Of a DNA stretch of 64,000 bases, positions 1 through 10,437 are shown piece after piece. The stretch comes from Spirometra erinaceieuropaei (Eukaryota > Platyhelminthes > Cestoda > Diphyllobothriidea > Diphyllobothriidae). The notes below the pieces were generated by a model. It ran no database searches. It was not told the DNA's origin and was given only the letters and a program-made list of their open reading frames with translations. The stretch covers positions 554,881-618,880 of the forward strand of contig CACRXP010000019.1 of NCBI GenBank assembly GCA_902702965.1, given 5' to 3'. How positions within the stretch are numbered: position 1 is the first letter of the stretch; every line of letters starts with the position of its first letter. Both the position numbers and the translations under genes were made by a program.

Positions 1-1466
1 TGTGAAAAGACGAACAGTAATCAATTTCTCTTACGTCCCATGTTTTTCTTGTACCCCGTCCCCATATAAATGTACTGGTTCAACGAGGATTTGTCAAAAA
101 CACGTATATTCGCCAGAAGACCTTTTTTGTATTGTTTAGTCTCGTACGTATGAACAGGAGATAGGTGTCGAGGGTTCGCATAGCGCCCTTAAATAAAAGC
201 GTTAATAACGTTCGCGACAAGAATGCGCAGACAAAGCGCCTATGTGATTAAGAAGGCCCTTTTGCTGACAAGCGGCGGCGACGGCGGCAGCGGACGAAAA
301 GAGAGCAACAGCATCAAAAGTGCATTGCATAGGAATGCATTTATATTGGCGTAAACAAAACCAGGACAAACTGCCTGTATTTTTGCAATCATACCAAATA
401 GGGTAGGCCAGAACGCGCGCCAAGCAGTGGGAGTTCTTAAAGCAAAAAAAGAACACCCAGACGGTCAAAACCATCTTTGTTCTGCTCTACCCGATTTATA
501 GCTGTAATTCTTAACCGTCTAAAATTTTTCAGTGTGCTTGTTTACAGACACACTTACATATGTGTTTACCTGATCTCCAAACTGCTTTTCGGGACCGCAG
601 CTGACTTGTTTATTCTGCGACACCAGAAATTGCGCAACTGGCAAATTGCCGGTGCGCCGTGCAAGGCGCCAGGTGGAGAGTGACATGCATAACTCTGTCA
701 GCTACTTGATGCTGACCATAAAACGATGAACAACAGCAAAAAGTGCCTTCTAGGTTTTGACACTGGGAGGAAAAAGAGCGATATCCTCGCTTTTGCATGC
801 AAAATTCAACCTCGGCAAGACATGTCTCAGCTTTCCCTGAATGACGTGTAGCGACCGCCGTTCGGAGGGAACAGGAGGTACGCAAGTTGGGATATCGAAA
901 GCGCGGGAACGCAAGTTTACGGTCGAAGACGGTCAAAAAGAAAGCAAAAAATACCAGCCATGATAAAGAAATCGCTGAAGTCTGGCGGTTATGAAGGTGG
1001 AGTAAATGACTAAAAATAAGTTCTTTTTCTTTTCTGTACTAGCAAAACGGTTTGACTCGAGTGAACTGCGATTTGGACGTACGGCACCTTTTCAAGGCTG
1101 GCTGAGCCAGTAATAATTAATGGTTAAGACGCACTCGATCTTGGAAGTGGAAAGACATTGAAGAGAACCAGGTGAAGGAAGTGGCAGTGAGGATATTATT
1201 ATGCGAGTGGAGGTCTCCACGGCAGCTCCTGCTGCCTGTTGGCTGACTATTAGTCGAAAACTTGCACACATTTAACTCTCTGATCGCGTTCAATATCCCC
1301 AAGTCATTTTGCGTGTACAAACGTCTTTCGATAGTCACTGCCCTAGGACACTGAGTACATACTCAAAACGGGGAAACAACTAAATGATACAATCGGCTGG
1401 AAATACCAGGAACCAAAAGAGCAGCTCAAAAATTAAGAAATGGTGGAGATAGGTCATCAAGCATAC
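1..1466. other. intron/3' side of MKK4-like gene, no exon recognised
   Basis: The kinase exon ending at 1467 stops just before the conserved PERID block, so the rest of the kinase C-lobe should lie further left on the minus strand. I could not find that block or the later kinase motifs in this stretch. Short open frames here have no recognisable domain. It is most likely intron. Confidence 0.5.
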
Positions 1467-1594
1467 CGCCATGTAGGGTTTACAACCGGCATCACGAGTT
1501 TGGGCGATACTGTCAATGAGTTTGCCAGAAATTCCAAAGTCACAAAGCTTGATATGCCCAGACCGGTCTATCAGGATGTTGGAGGGCTTGACAT
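1467..1594 (-). CDS. MAP2K4: MKK4-like exon: catalytic loop, DFG and activation loop
   Basis: 128 nt: two bases finishing the HRD aspartate, then 42 codons with [26 protein letters not shown] and PYMA. The acceptor is TTTGCACAG and the donor GTATGC. The exon ends in phase 0 exactly before the expected PERID block. Confidence 0.92.
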
Positions 1595-3445
1595 CTGTGC
1601 AAAGGAAGGAAAAAAGGTAATCCGACGGTTTTATTTCCTGACTAAATACTGAGACCGTCAATGCCGGAAAGAAGCCGACCGGCTTGTTAAGATACTTCAC
1701 ATTTACCACACGCAGAACATTTTAACGCGGCAAATTACCCAGGTTGTACGAAGTCGATTTTGCCGGTACGGTGGAAAAATTCACTAATAGAAAAAGCACT
1801 GTCGAAAACCATGGTCCAACAGCATTGCTGCTCTTCAGAACTCATGCTGCCAGTCGCACAACCAGGTTATCGCTGAGGCTTAACACTGTAGTACAAAGTG
1901 GTCAGCCCACCCGAATAGCAACGTGACAGTGGTGCACATCTATGGCTGGTTTCAGTTCTACCAACTTGCAAGTTGCTGATAACAAGTTCATACATTGTTA
2001 AATTAGTACGCTTCTGGAAAATATCGTGTTTCCGTCTAATTAGTTTTCTTTAAAGTTTTGGAAATTTCGACTGAAGATGCGATTGCGTGCTTGGAAGTGA
2101 ACATCTAGAACCACTACTATAATAGGAAGTAGTAAGGCGAATAATAGTGACTTCATTGATTAAAAAACACCGGTCAATGGAAAGGTTTAAGGGATTGAAA
2201 AATTCTTACCACGGTGGATGACACTCAGTTCTCTTTTCAAGTAGTCCAAGGCTGACACAGTCTAGAAGGGAAATTGTCCACAGCAGATTTTTTTTAAAAA
2301 ATAAGACCCAAAACTAGAGCACGGCATCTGATTCTTCGCAAGAGAAATTTCGTGATTGAATTTTAGACAGTAATTGCAAGGACGACGACAGTTGCACTCA
2401 TCGTCAAAATTAAAGGCCTGACTGAGTCAATATCCCCGGCTTCGGTACGATCCGCATACCTCTTCTTTCTTCTCAATGGCAGCAGCTCAATAGGGGGGTC
2501 TGTCGCCTGCTAAATGGCAATGCGAATCGCGTTTTCCACAAGCAATCCAATGCGTCAGCTGATCGGGCGGGCGTCTCATAGTCGGATAAAATAGCACCCA
2601 TCTATTGCTAGCTAGTGCTGACGCAATTTTGTTATTATATCACTGGCCTTGTGATGGGCTGACTCTTGGCAGTACCTATCAACCAGTCCATTCTCATGAG
2701 TGACGTCAAAAACCTCAGCGATGCACATAAGCATCGATCGCGCGCCATCTGGAGTTGGACGACATTCCGTCCAGGCTTCTAGAGTGCGACAAAAACTGCA
2801 TGCAAACATGCACGCGCTGCGTATTAGGCGTCGCTGAGTGAGTCGGCGTCACCTGGTCTGGTGAGGTGGCTTGGCGAACGGACAAGGCTACAGCCTACTT
2901 AGGTCTTCTACATCGCACATAGCCAACAAGTGGGACCAGTGTGTGGGTTTAACGCGTGTAGAATACCTTTAAAAGGGCTGAAAACCCGACTAGAGCTTTA
3001 TACAACAATTTAAGTTCACATATGCAGACTACAGTCTACAGTGACGACTTACCGCAACTGTTATTTTTCCGAGAATATTCTCAGGTATGCAGGAGCCCAA
3101 ATTTCGGTACACGAACTTGTAAAACTGATATAGAGAAGAATCCATTAGTTCCATACAAATCCAACAATCTCCCTCGTGAAAAATAGCGCCATAGAACTGT
3201 ACGATATTCAGACACTTCGTGGAGTTCACGACTATATCTAGATCCTTCAGGGACGACTTCTTTTCGTTGTCGTCTAAATTAGACCGAATGCGCTACAAGA
3301 TTAGGATTACAGGTAGTGGGAAAGGTCACCGACACACCTTCACAGCCATAGGCCAGTTGATGCTGCGGTGGATCATTTTGTTTACGACGCCGTAATTTCC
3401 ACGACCAATCTCACCTTCGTCGATCAGGTCGTCCGCGGAAAACGA
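1467..3445 (-). CDS. MAP2K4: MAP kinase kinase, MKK4 (MAP2K4) type, partial gene of four readable exons
   Basis: This is a dual-specificity kinase of the stress (JNK/p38) cascade, acting in the cytoplasm on MAP kinases. The exons, in gene order, are 3445-3338, 3292-3053, 2261-2210 and 1594-1467, and all junctions keep frame. The sequence shows the glycine loop GRGNYGVV, the ATP-binding lysine in MAVK, the block QFYGAIF then [11 protein letters not shown], the catalytic HRD, the DVKPSN loop, DFG, and the activation segment DSIAQT. In that segment the Ser and Thr sit where MKK4 is phosphorylated. The wording of these blocks fits MKK4 rather than MKK7 or MKK3/6. The N-terminal docking region (to the right) and the C-lobe from PERID onward (to the left) were not found. 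One intron is only 45 nt. The family call is secure; the gene symbol is by similarity recalled, not searched. Confidence 0.9.
2210..2261 (-). CDS. MAP2K4: MKK4-like mini-exon ending in the HRD motif
   Basis: 52 nt encoding [17 protein letters not shown] plus one base. The acceptor is TTCTAG and the donor GTAAGA. The catalytic Asp codon is split (G|AT) across the next intron, and both sides match the phase. The exon is too short for an ordinary ORF listing and was found by looking for the expected kinase block. Confidence 0.88.
3053..3292 (-). CDS. MAP2K4: MKK4-like exon: C-helix to hinge region
   Basis: 240 nt, 80 codons, from RIRSNLDD to [10 protein letters not shown], followed by a GTAAGT donor. 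It holds the C-helix segment, the strand VQFYGAIF and the hinge WICMELM. It is separated from the preceding exon by a 45-nt intron (3293-3337). Confidence 0.92.
3338..3445 (-). CDS. MAP2K4: MKK4-like exon: glycine loop and ATP lysine
   Basis: 108 nt, 36 codons in phase 0, opening [19 protein letters not shown] and closing at MAVK with a GTGTGT donor. I placed the acceptor at TTTAG before 3445. An upstream CTAG acceptor at 3454 would bring a TAG stop in frame. Confidence 0.88.
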
Positions 3446-5330
3446 CTAAACTGCTAGAGGAGAAAACCAACATACCAGGTCATTGCACACGCCAGGTATG
3501 GTTAAAATACCTCGGCGGGGGAAGTTCGTTCTACAAGTGAATTAATCGAAAAAATATGCTTTTACTGGACATGTTGCCTTATATGTGTAGGAATTGGAAT
3601 TCCCTTGGATGGTCGTTTAACAAAAGACATGCTGCCATGCATCTGTTTGACTGGGGCGATCGATGCGCCACAGATCAAAGAATACCCTACTCACTCACAC
3701 CGCATCTGGTACGGCGAATTAAAACGCCACATTACGGAAATGGTCGGTGTAGGCTAATATTTCGTAGGTTCCCCGGGATGACCTTAATATCTCAGGCCAC
3801 TTGTATAGTTCGGAAAATGTCCTGCAAAAGGACGCTCGGATAGTTACTTTATATTGATAATGAACACCTTGTAGTGTAAACAACAAAAGATAAAGAAAGT
3901 ATTAGCAGGAATAGTTAGTTCTAAATTAAAGATTCCGCATTAAGCTTACGAAGAGTGCCAGGGGAGAAGTTCGAAGGCATCAAGGAGGGATTTCGGTGCA
4001 GCCTTAATAAAGGTCCTTGAAACAATAAATTATCAAGCATGGTAATTACACTGCGTTTTTGGTAAGTCTGTCGGAATGCGGTTGTCGACCATTCGAGGTC
4101 TCCCAAAAATTGCGAAGAACGGAGTTTTTTGAGGACGTTTATTGCACTTGGAGAACAAACACAAAGCTCAGCAGACAGTGGTAGAAACGGTTCCCACCAG
4201 CCGAGTGCTAGCGCTTTTAGGTCGTTTGTCCTGGTTTCAAGTGTATGCATCTGCCTGAACCTGGTCCTCCTTTAGCCAATCGGTAAAAAGGGAGGACAGT
4301 GGTCAGCTATACGGTCTTCTCGGATCGAAGACTAAGTTGCATGGGCGCAAGCGTAACTGATGGCAATAATAAACGGGCCGAAGGCCGAGCCGACGACCGT
4401 GAGAGTAGACTGCCGTTTTATAACCGACCAAAGGACGCTCGAGTATGCGCTGAATTGTGCAGAGTTTAAGGATATGGTGAGGTTGCAGTTAGCCGCTGTA
4501 GAAACGAAGTGACAGTGCTCCGGCGAGGTCAAGAAGCGTACGGTATGGTAGATTGGGAACCAGCGGGTAGGAAGTCGGCACATTCTTGTTCTTAGATCGG
4601 GCTCGGCGGTTCCTCCGCAACGTCAGCCTTTTTCTCTTTGTCACCGCGAAGGATCCGGCTTGCCTTAGTATTAAGCGAGAGCACTCGGAACGGTCGTTCA
4701 AAGGGAGATTCCAGCTGCCTGCGCAACCCGCAACACCGGACGAACACGGGAATGTGGTCAGCCAGGCCTGTCCGAGATAGTACTTAGTCGGTTGAGTTCG
4801 CAGCGGCGCCGGTAACAGTGAGCGCACAAGCTATGCACATAGTTTTCAAGACTCTCATTGGCACCACGTGATGTCAGTCGACCTAATATAGACGGTACAC
4901 ACAATATTCAGTCAAACAATTAGGTCACTATAATGATTTCACTGGCACAAAGACTTAGCAGAGTAGTATTGTAACGGTGGGGGCTGAAGCACAGGAACCC
5001 GCACGGCTCGAGGATAATGGGGAATAATATAATTTGCATTTTGCCTGGGTATGAGCAAAGTGCTGGTTTGGTGTAACAGAGCTTTCCTGTCTATCTCAGT
5101 GATATTTTCAGGCGAATATACATTCGGGTTATATATGAACACCTCTGTTGTGTCCATCTCCATGACGTCCACTTCTGTGATATCGCTAGTTATCAGGAGC
5201 GCGTGTGGCAAAGCCTTCAGCAGCTGAATCGGTCAACCGATGGAGTGATATCATCCTTGGAATCTGAAGTGGCTGTCTCCCTGGTCAGCACCTCTCTGTC
5301 TTCACCTAAACAGCGACCATCAGCTCCCTC
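3446..5330. other. region upstream of kinase exons, no supported gene
   Basis: This stretch probably holds an intron and the upstream part of the MKK4-like gene. Open frames on the minus strand at 3921-4250 and 4939-5211 look protein-like in places. They carry no domain I recognise, and the splice phase of the first does not fit the kinase exon at 3445. I therefore call no exon. Confidence 0.4.
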
Positions 5331-5989
5331 AACACAACTACCATCCTGCTACTGTTGTGGTCAGCATCATATCCGGTAGTCAGACTGCAGACACCAGAAG
5401 ACTGTTTGCCAGTTTTGCAAGAAAATCGGCCACATCGGACGAGTGTGTTTCTCCAAAAACGAGCGAATACTAACACGCATGCGAGGTACCCTAACCCAGC
5501 TGGGGATGGCGAGGCGATACCCCGAATGTTTTCGGCCAACGCGACGCTCCAGTCGCCCTAAACCATCACGCTTCCGGTAGATTGCCATCCCGTGAAGTTT
5601 GAAATCGCAACTGCTTTAGTTGTTATTATTATTACTGTGGCCTCTCTTCAGGAGTTACTCCTCCTCTTCTTCCAGCTAGCTCAACTTTCCGTAGTTACAC
5701 TGGACAGAGCGTAGACGCTCGAGGGGTCTTTACAGCCGAAGTCGAGCATGAGGGGGAACTTCATTACTTGCCGGTTCATGTGGTGCGAGGAAGCCAGCTA
5801 CCAAATCTCTTCGGACGGAATTGAATTAAATGTGTGTTTTCTGTGCTATCATATGTACATCGGATTTGAGTAAATCCGGCTCTAGATTCCACTTTGGTAA
5901 ATCATAAGGAACTATTTCGTAACAATCCTGCTACTTACCACCACATTCCGCCTGGTAAGTTCCAGTTTCAGTCAGATTTTTGACCTCGA

Positions 5990-6660
5990 TTCTTCAAAGC
6001 TCGTCCAGTTCCCTATGCAGTCCCACCGAAGGTCGAAGAAGAGCTGGATCGTCTACAGAAGGTGGACATTATCGAGTCCGTGCAATATTCGAAATGGGCA
6101 GCCCCGATAGTTTGTGTTCTCAAATCCGATGATTCTGTGCGTATCTGTGGCTACTACAAGCCGGCGATAAACTCAGCAACTAAACTGGACCCTTATCCTC
6201 CCCCAAGCATCGAGGATCTGTACGCATCTTTCTCAGGTGGTCATCAAATTACAACTTTGGACCTAAAGCATGCCTACAACCAAGTCGTCCTAGATACTGA
6301 ATCCCGAGACGCCACCACCATAAATACGCATCCAGGTTTGTTTCGATACAAAATACTACCATTTGCAGTGTGTTCCGGTTCGGTTTATTTTACTACTTGA
6401 CTGATAACCTCGTGAAGGATATTCCTCACGTTTGCGCATATCTTGACGATTTATTAACCCACGGTCCATCTGAACATAATCATCTAGAGACTAAAAAACG
6501 TGTTAAGACATTTAGAAGATGCCGGTTTTAAGCTCAGGAAAAATAAGCGCATCTTCGTTGCCGACTCGATGGAATACCTGGGCCTCAGTGTGGAAAAAAC
6601 TGGACTCCATCCAACCGAACATAATTTCAAAGCCTTAAAGACGGCGCCGCCCCAACAATA
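5990..6660 (+). pseudogene. gypsy reverse transcriptase remnant
   Basis: The frame reads VDIIESVQYSKWAAPIV, the DSVRICGYYK block (usually GDYK), the first catalytic Asp region TLDLKHAYNQV, then after a frameshift near 6400 the YLDDLLTHG active site. The palm motifs are those of Ty3/gypsy, not LINE. A second frame break near 6510 precedes FVADSMEYLGLSV. Confidence 0.88.
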
Positions 6661-6753
6661 CTAGGCAATTGTGTTCATTCTTGGGGTTGGTCGTCCACTT
6701 TAGTCGCTTGATGAATCAATCGGCTACAATTCCACAGCATTTTTATCGACTAC

Positions 6754-7285
6754 TTGAAGGGAATCGTTGCTGAAGCTGGTCAGAGTTCGAAAAAAAGTGC
6801 TTTTGGACAGGCGAAAGCGGCTCTTACCTCGTCAGCTCTACTGGTTCATTATGACCCTGATAAGCCTGTCATACTGAAATGTGACGAGCCTCCGTACGGC
6901 CTAGGTGCGGTTCTCATGCACCGAATAACTTCTGGTGCGGTGAGGCTGATTGCCTTTGCATCAAGAACCATGTCCCAGGCGGATCCCAACTATTCGCTAC
7001 CAGGTGAAGAGGCCTTAGAAGTAATATTTAGTCCACGTGGCTTCCACCTGTATTTTTTTCGGTCAAGCCTTCGAGAGTCTCACTGATCACAAACCTCTCT
7101 TATGTTTGCTGGGTGAACAACGAGATATACGACAGATGTCCTCGCCATCAATGCAACGATGGGCGCTCATTCTGTCTGCTTACACATATGCAACGAAATA
7201 CGTTACGGGTAGTACAAACGTGGTGGTTGACGCCTTGAGTAGGCTTTCATTGCAGACGATGGCGTTAAGGAGTCATCTGTTTTAA
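6754..7285 (+). pseudogene. gypsy RNase H remnant
   Basis: The match covers AFGQAKAALTSSALLVHYD, LKCDEPPYGLGAVL (normally DASPYGLGAVL, so the catalytic Asp region is altered), LIAFASRTM, then after a frameshift LTDHKPLLCLLG and TNVVVDALSRL. These are the standard RNase H/tether blocks of gypsy pol. Confidence 0.85.
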
Positions 7286-7298
7286 GACCGCGAATCTT

Positions 7299-7745
7299 TT
7301 GCAGAACCCAGTCAACGCATCTGAAGCCTGTCAACAAGTTTTACAGTCAACATCGATAGACCCTATTTTCAGTCGGGTAAAAAGAGCCTTGCAATCTGGC
7401 TGGCCGTCCTCCACCTCCCCTGATGTTGAACAATTCTTTAGCCGTCAGAACGAGTTGAATCTACCAGACGGATGCATACTATGGGGCAATCGTGTAGTTT
7501 TGCCACCACAAGGCCGGCGGGCCATCCTCAGAGACCTGCATAATGCTCACCCTGGTGCAGTTAGGATGACAGCTCTCGCCCGCAGCTATGTTTGGTGGCC
7601 CAAAATTGACAGAGGTATTGAAAATGTGATGAAAGCATGTCACGTGTGCCAAATAACACAAATGACTTTATCGAAGGCGCATCTGAAGCCTTGTGTCTTG
7701 CCCGGCTCGTCGTGGAAGAGGGTACACCAAGAGGGTACACCAAAC
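7299..7745 (+). pseudogene. gypsy integrase zinc-binding domain, 3' broken
   Basis: It contains the HHCC zinc module: LHNAHPGAVRM, then YVWWPKIDRGIE, then CHVCQ. Similarity ends at WKRVH, where an integrase core should start. From there the frame runs into unrelated residues, and an 11-base string is tandemly repeated (about 7728-7751). Confidence 0.82.
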
Positions 7746-8381
7746 TGCGCGTCCTTTGCATTCGGTTTGAACTTTTCGACCTCCGAGGGATTTAACTTTT
7801 CCGAGTCTACTGAGTCCTAGACACCCTGACGGCCTCTCGGAATTAAAAGTTCGGTTCTTCATAGCAATATCTCGATTCTCACATAATTTAAACGGGAGTC
7901 TCGTTCGGAAAACCTATCTCCTTTCGACCACATCAGGACTTGTGAGGGATAACCTATCTTCGTCCAGTCGCCTCTCTGCAACAGCACTGAGCAATCCCCA
8001 AAACCTACGAAAGGCCGAGTCGTTTACCTCATATCCTTGATCTGGTTGAAAATTGTTTGAAACTTGTAAACTCGGTAATGTTATTCAGAGAAATGCCCTT
8101 CAAAGCATGGTGTAAAATGCATGCCCAAGGCGGGATTCGAACCCGGTTCATCGCTCGGACAGACAAGCGTCGTTGCTACTAAGCCACTAACTCGCGCCAG
8201 CTTCGTCAAAACTAAGAATGGATCTTGTATTACGCATGATATTAATGACTGCAGTTTTGGACGTTCTGCTGTCAGACCAATGCCCGTAAAACGAGCAAAA
8301 AGTCTAATGACGTTGGGGGATGTCACATACGACGATTAACTCTGTACCACATGTTTCGGACTCATCCATAAGTTTTCAAAA
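7746..8381. other. junction between gypsy remnant and LINE, includes LINE 5' flank
   Basis: This lies between the broken integrase and the LINE ORF1. No coding feature is supported. A tRNA-like repeat sits at 8117-8200 on the minus strand; the remainder may be the 5' untranslated part of the LINE. Confidence 0.35.
8117..8200 (-). repeat. tRNA-like sequence, probable tRNA-derived SINE head
   Basis: Read on the minus strand it has an A-box-like TTAGTGGCTTAGTAGCAACG and a clear B box GGTTCGAATCC. The arms do not fold into a proper cloverleaf, so I call it a SINE head or tRNA pseudogene rather than a working tRNA gene. Confidence 0.5.
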
Positions 8382-9418
8382 ATGGAGGGGGAGTTAAAAG
8401 ATCTAAAAATGGAGGTAGAACAGTTAAGGAAGCTTACTCACCACTTACGTGAAGAGAAGAAGCCGACGAATTCGGCAATCCAGAATCCGAAAAAAACATA
8501 TGCAACCACGTCTTCTTTAGCCATATCAAACGCTGAAACTGACGACGGTTCGTCCAGGGAACTAGACACAGTTGAATGCCAATCTCTTAGGCGAGAAAAA
8601 GACCAGCCAAAGCGAACTCAGATAACAAATAAACATTCCAGAAAAACAACGCGCACCTCTGTGCGGTCCAAAAAACGAAGGCCGCCTACGTAAACGCAGA
8701 CCAGCGAAGGAGAACGACCAGGAGGCCTACGAAGGACCGCCGGAGGCTCCCAAATATGTTGAACAATAAAGACATCGGAACACCTTGTGGACCGCATATT
8801 CAGGAGGAGGCTTCGAAAGAAACTGAGGTAAACTTTTTCGACGAACACCTCGGAAACACAGAAGGAATGGTTATCAACAGGAATATAAATGAATCGTACA
8901 CGGATCTCAGTTTCGCTAGCCCAATAGCTAGTTCATCCGAAACCAACGAAACTAGTAAACTGGAGAAGAACGCTCAGTCACTCAAAAGATGTGTGACAAC
9001 AACGAGCACTAGGTTCAGTCGCAAGCAAAATGTAGGTATAAAAGGAGTACCCGAATCAACAGCAACAATTCCAAAGGAGAGAGTTAAGCATGACTTAGAC
9101 CTTCTTCAAGTGTATGCGAAAGCTTTGTTAAGAGACGATGAGTCACTAAGTGTTCTCAAAGCATTCCGAATAGGGAAGAGTCAATCAGCATCCGGTTCAA
9201 ATTCCCGGCCTCGACCCCTAAAAGTCATTTTGGAGACTGAAGCTCAGGCCCAGCTTCTGTTACAGAGAAAATCATCTCTACGGGGTCAGCATCCTGAAGT
9301 TTTTTTTCAGCCGGATTACGAGCCAAAAGAGCGAATGAAAATGAGAGAGCTGATGACGAGCTGGAAAAGCGGAGAAACAGCGGCGAAACACACCTACAAA
9401 TCAAGAATGGACAAATAA
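8382..9418 (+). pseudogene. LINE ORF1 (coiled-coil plus RRM-like), frame broken
   Basis: The first part (8382-8693) starts MEGELKDLKMEVEQLRKL, a short coiled coil, followed by a basic Lys/Arg-rich stretch. The second part (8756-9418, another frame) has GIKGVPEST, FRIGKSQ and RPLKVIL, then FFQPDYEPKERMKM, the pattern of the RNA-binding ORF1 domain of CR1/L2-type LINEs. A frameshift lies around 8700. The product would bind element RNA. Confidence 0.7.
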
Positions 9419-9482
9419 TTCAGGCCAAACGGACATTTCTCTGGCCGAAGGCCGTCATTCTGACAGCCTAACCGATGCAAAC

Positions 9483-10331
9483 GTGCCAACTCCTGAGGCT
9501 GCTCGAACCAGTGGCCGCTGTCTAGAAATCTATTACACTAACTGTCAGAGTCTTCTTAACAATCTAGATGAACTCAGATTACTTATCTCTGAACAGAAGT
9601 CACACATAATTGTCCTAACAGAGACATGGTTGACTGAGGAAATTAGTAGTAGCGAAGTCAGCATTGAAGGCTACCAACTGTTCCGTTGTGACAGATTTCC
9701 CCGTGGAGGAGGAGGAGGCACAGCTATTTATGTGTCAAATGAAATTGCGTGCTGTCAACGAGAAATTTCCGATGGTGTGCCCCGAAATTTTGAAATAATT
9801 TCATGCAAGATATGTATCAAACAATTACCGACACTGAACCTGTGTGTTGTCTATCGGCCTCCCAGTTCGAATGAATTCGCCGATATGGAATTACTTAGTG
9901 AACTGGAGTTGTTATGTAAGCAGGAGAACTTACTACTTCTGGGTGATTTCAACGCCCCAGGAAAAGACTGGAACATTCCCCTAACAAACGCCCTGTCCAC
10001 GTCATTTGACCACAAGCTACTTCAACTCTCCCTGAATGAATACCTCATTCAGCACATAAAATTCGGAACAAGAATGAGAGAAGGACAACGATCTAACTGT
10101 TTAGATCTCGTTTTCAGTAATGAAGAAGGACTCATAAAGGAAGTGAATCCACAACCTCCACTCGGTTTAAGCGATCATATTGCTTTTACCTGCGTGTGCT
10201 CTCTCCTATCCAACCAACAACCAAAAATCAAGACGCGCAGGAATATTTGGAAGGGTGACTTTAACGCAATGAGACGCACTCTTTTGGAGGAAACCTGGTT
10301 GGTCAACATTGAAGATTCAGACGAATTTTGA
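9483..10331 (+). CDS. LINE ORF2 N-terminal part: APE-type endonuclease
   Basis: The catalytic residues of the exonuclease-endonuclease-phosphatase fold are visible: the Asn in TNCQSLLNN, the Glu in LTETWLTEE, Asp and Asn in LLGDFNAPGKDWN, and the final LSDHIAF. It would nick target DNA for target-primed reverse transcription. The frame ends at a TGA (10329-10331). The same frame stays open beyond it with typical linker residues up to about 10430, so the stop is probably a lesion. Confidence 0.88.
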   Translation: MPTPEAARTSGRCLEIYYTNCQSLLNNLDELRLLISEQKSHIIVLTETWLTEEISSSEVSIEGYQLFRCDRFPRGGGGGTAIYVSNEIACCQREISDGVPRNFEIISCKICIKQLPTLNLCVVYRPPSSNEFADMELLSELELLCKQENLLLLGDFNAPGKDWNIPLTNALSTSFDHKLLQLSLNEYLIQHIKFGTRMREGQRSNCLDLVFSNEEGLIKEVNPQPPLGLSDHIAFTCVCSLLSNQQPKIKTRRNIWKGDFNAMRRTLLEETWLVNIEDSDEF

Positions 10332-10437
10332 CTGTACTTTCGCGGGATTATAGATCGTCTGATTGATTCCCATTGTCCAATAAAAATGACAAGACCATGT
10401 ATGCGACCGCCGTGGGTCAATCCGACGAAAAAAGACC

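Larger units (their letters stand above)
5330..7745 (+). mobile_element. degenerate Ty3/gypsy retrotransposon, gag knuckle to integrase zinc domain
   Basis: Domains follow the gypsy order. A zinc knuckle lies at about 5347-5450 (the CX2CX4HX4C in CQFCKKIGHIGRVC). A protease C-terminal part lies at about 5690-5835 (YTGQSVDARGVF, then LPVHVV). Reverse transcriptase runs 5990-6660, RNase H 6754-7285 and the integrase HHCC domain 7500-7665. Stops and frameshifts break the frame at least at 5370, 6400, 6520, 6660 and 7060, so it is dead. No LTRs were recognised beside it. The integrase stops matching after WKRVH at about 7728, and a matching integrase core resumes at 15615. Confidence 0.88.

Noticed and set aside
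3921..4250. Minus-strand frame ending at a good GTAAGC donor, possible upstream exon of the MKK4-like gene
   Set aside because: The donor would leave phase 1, while the kinase exon at 3445 needs phase 0. The residues show no resemblance to the N-terminal docking region.
8117..8200. tRNA gene on the minus strand
   Set aside because: B box present but no convincing acceptor or anticodon stem, and it abuts a LINE.
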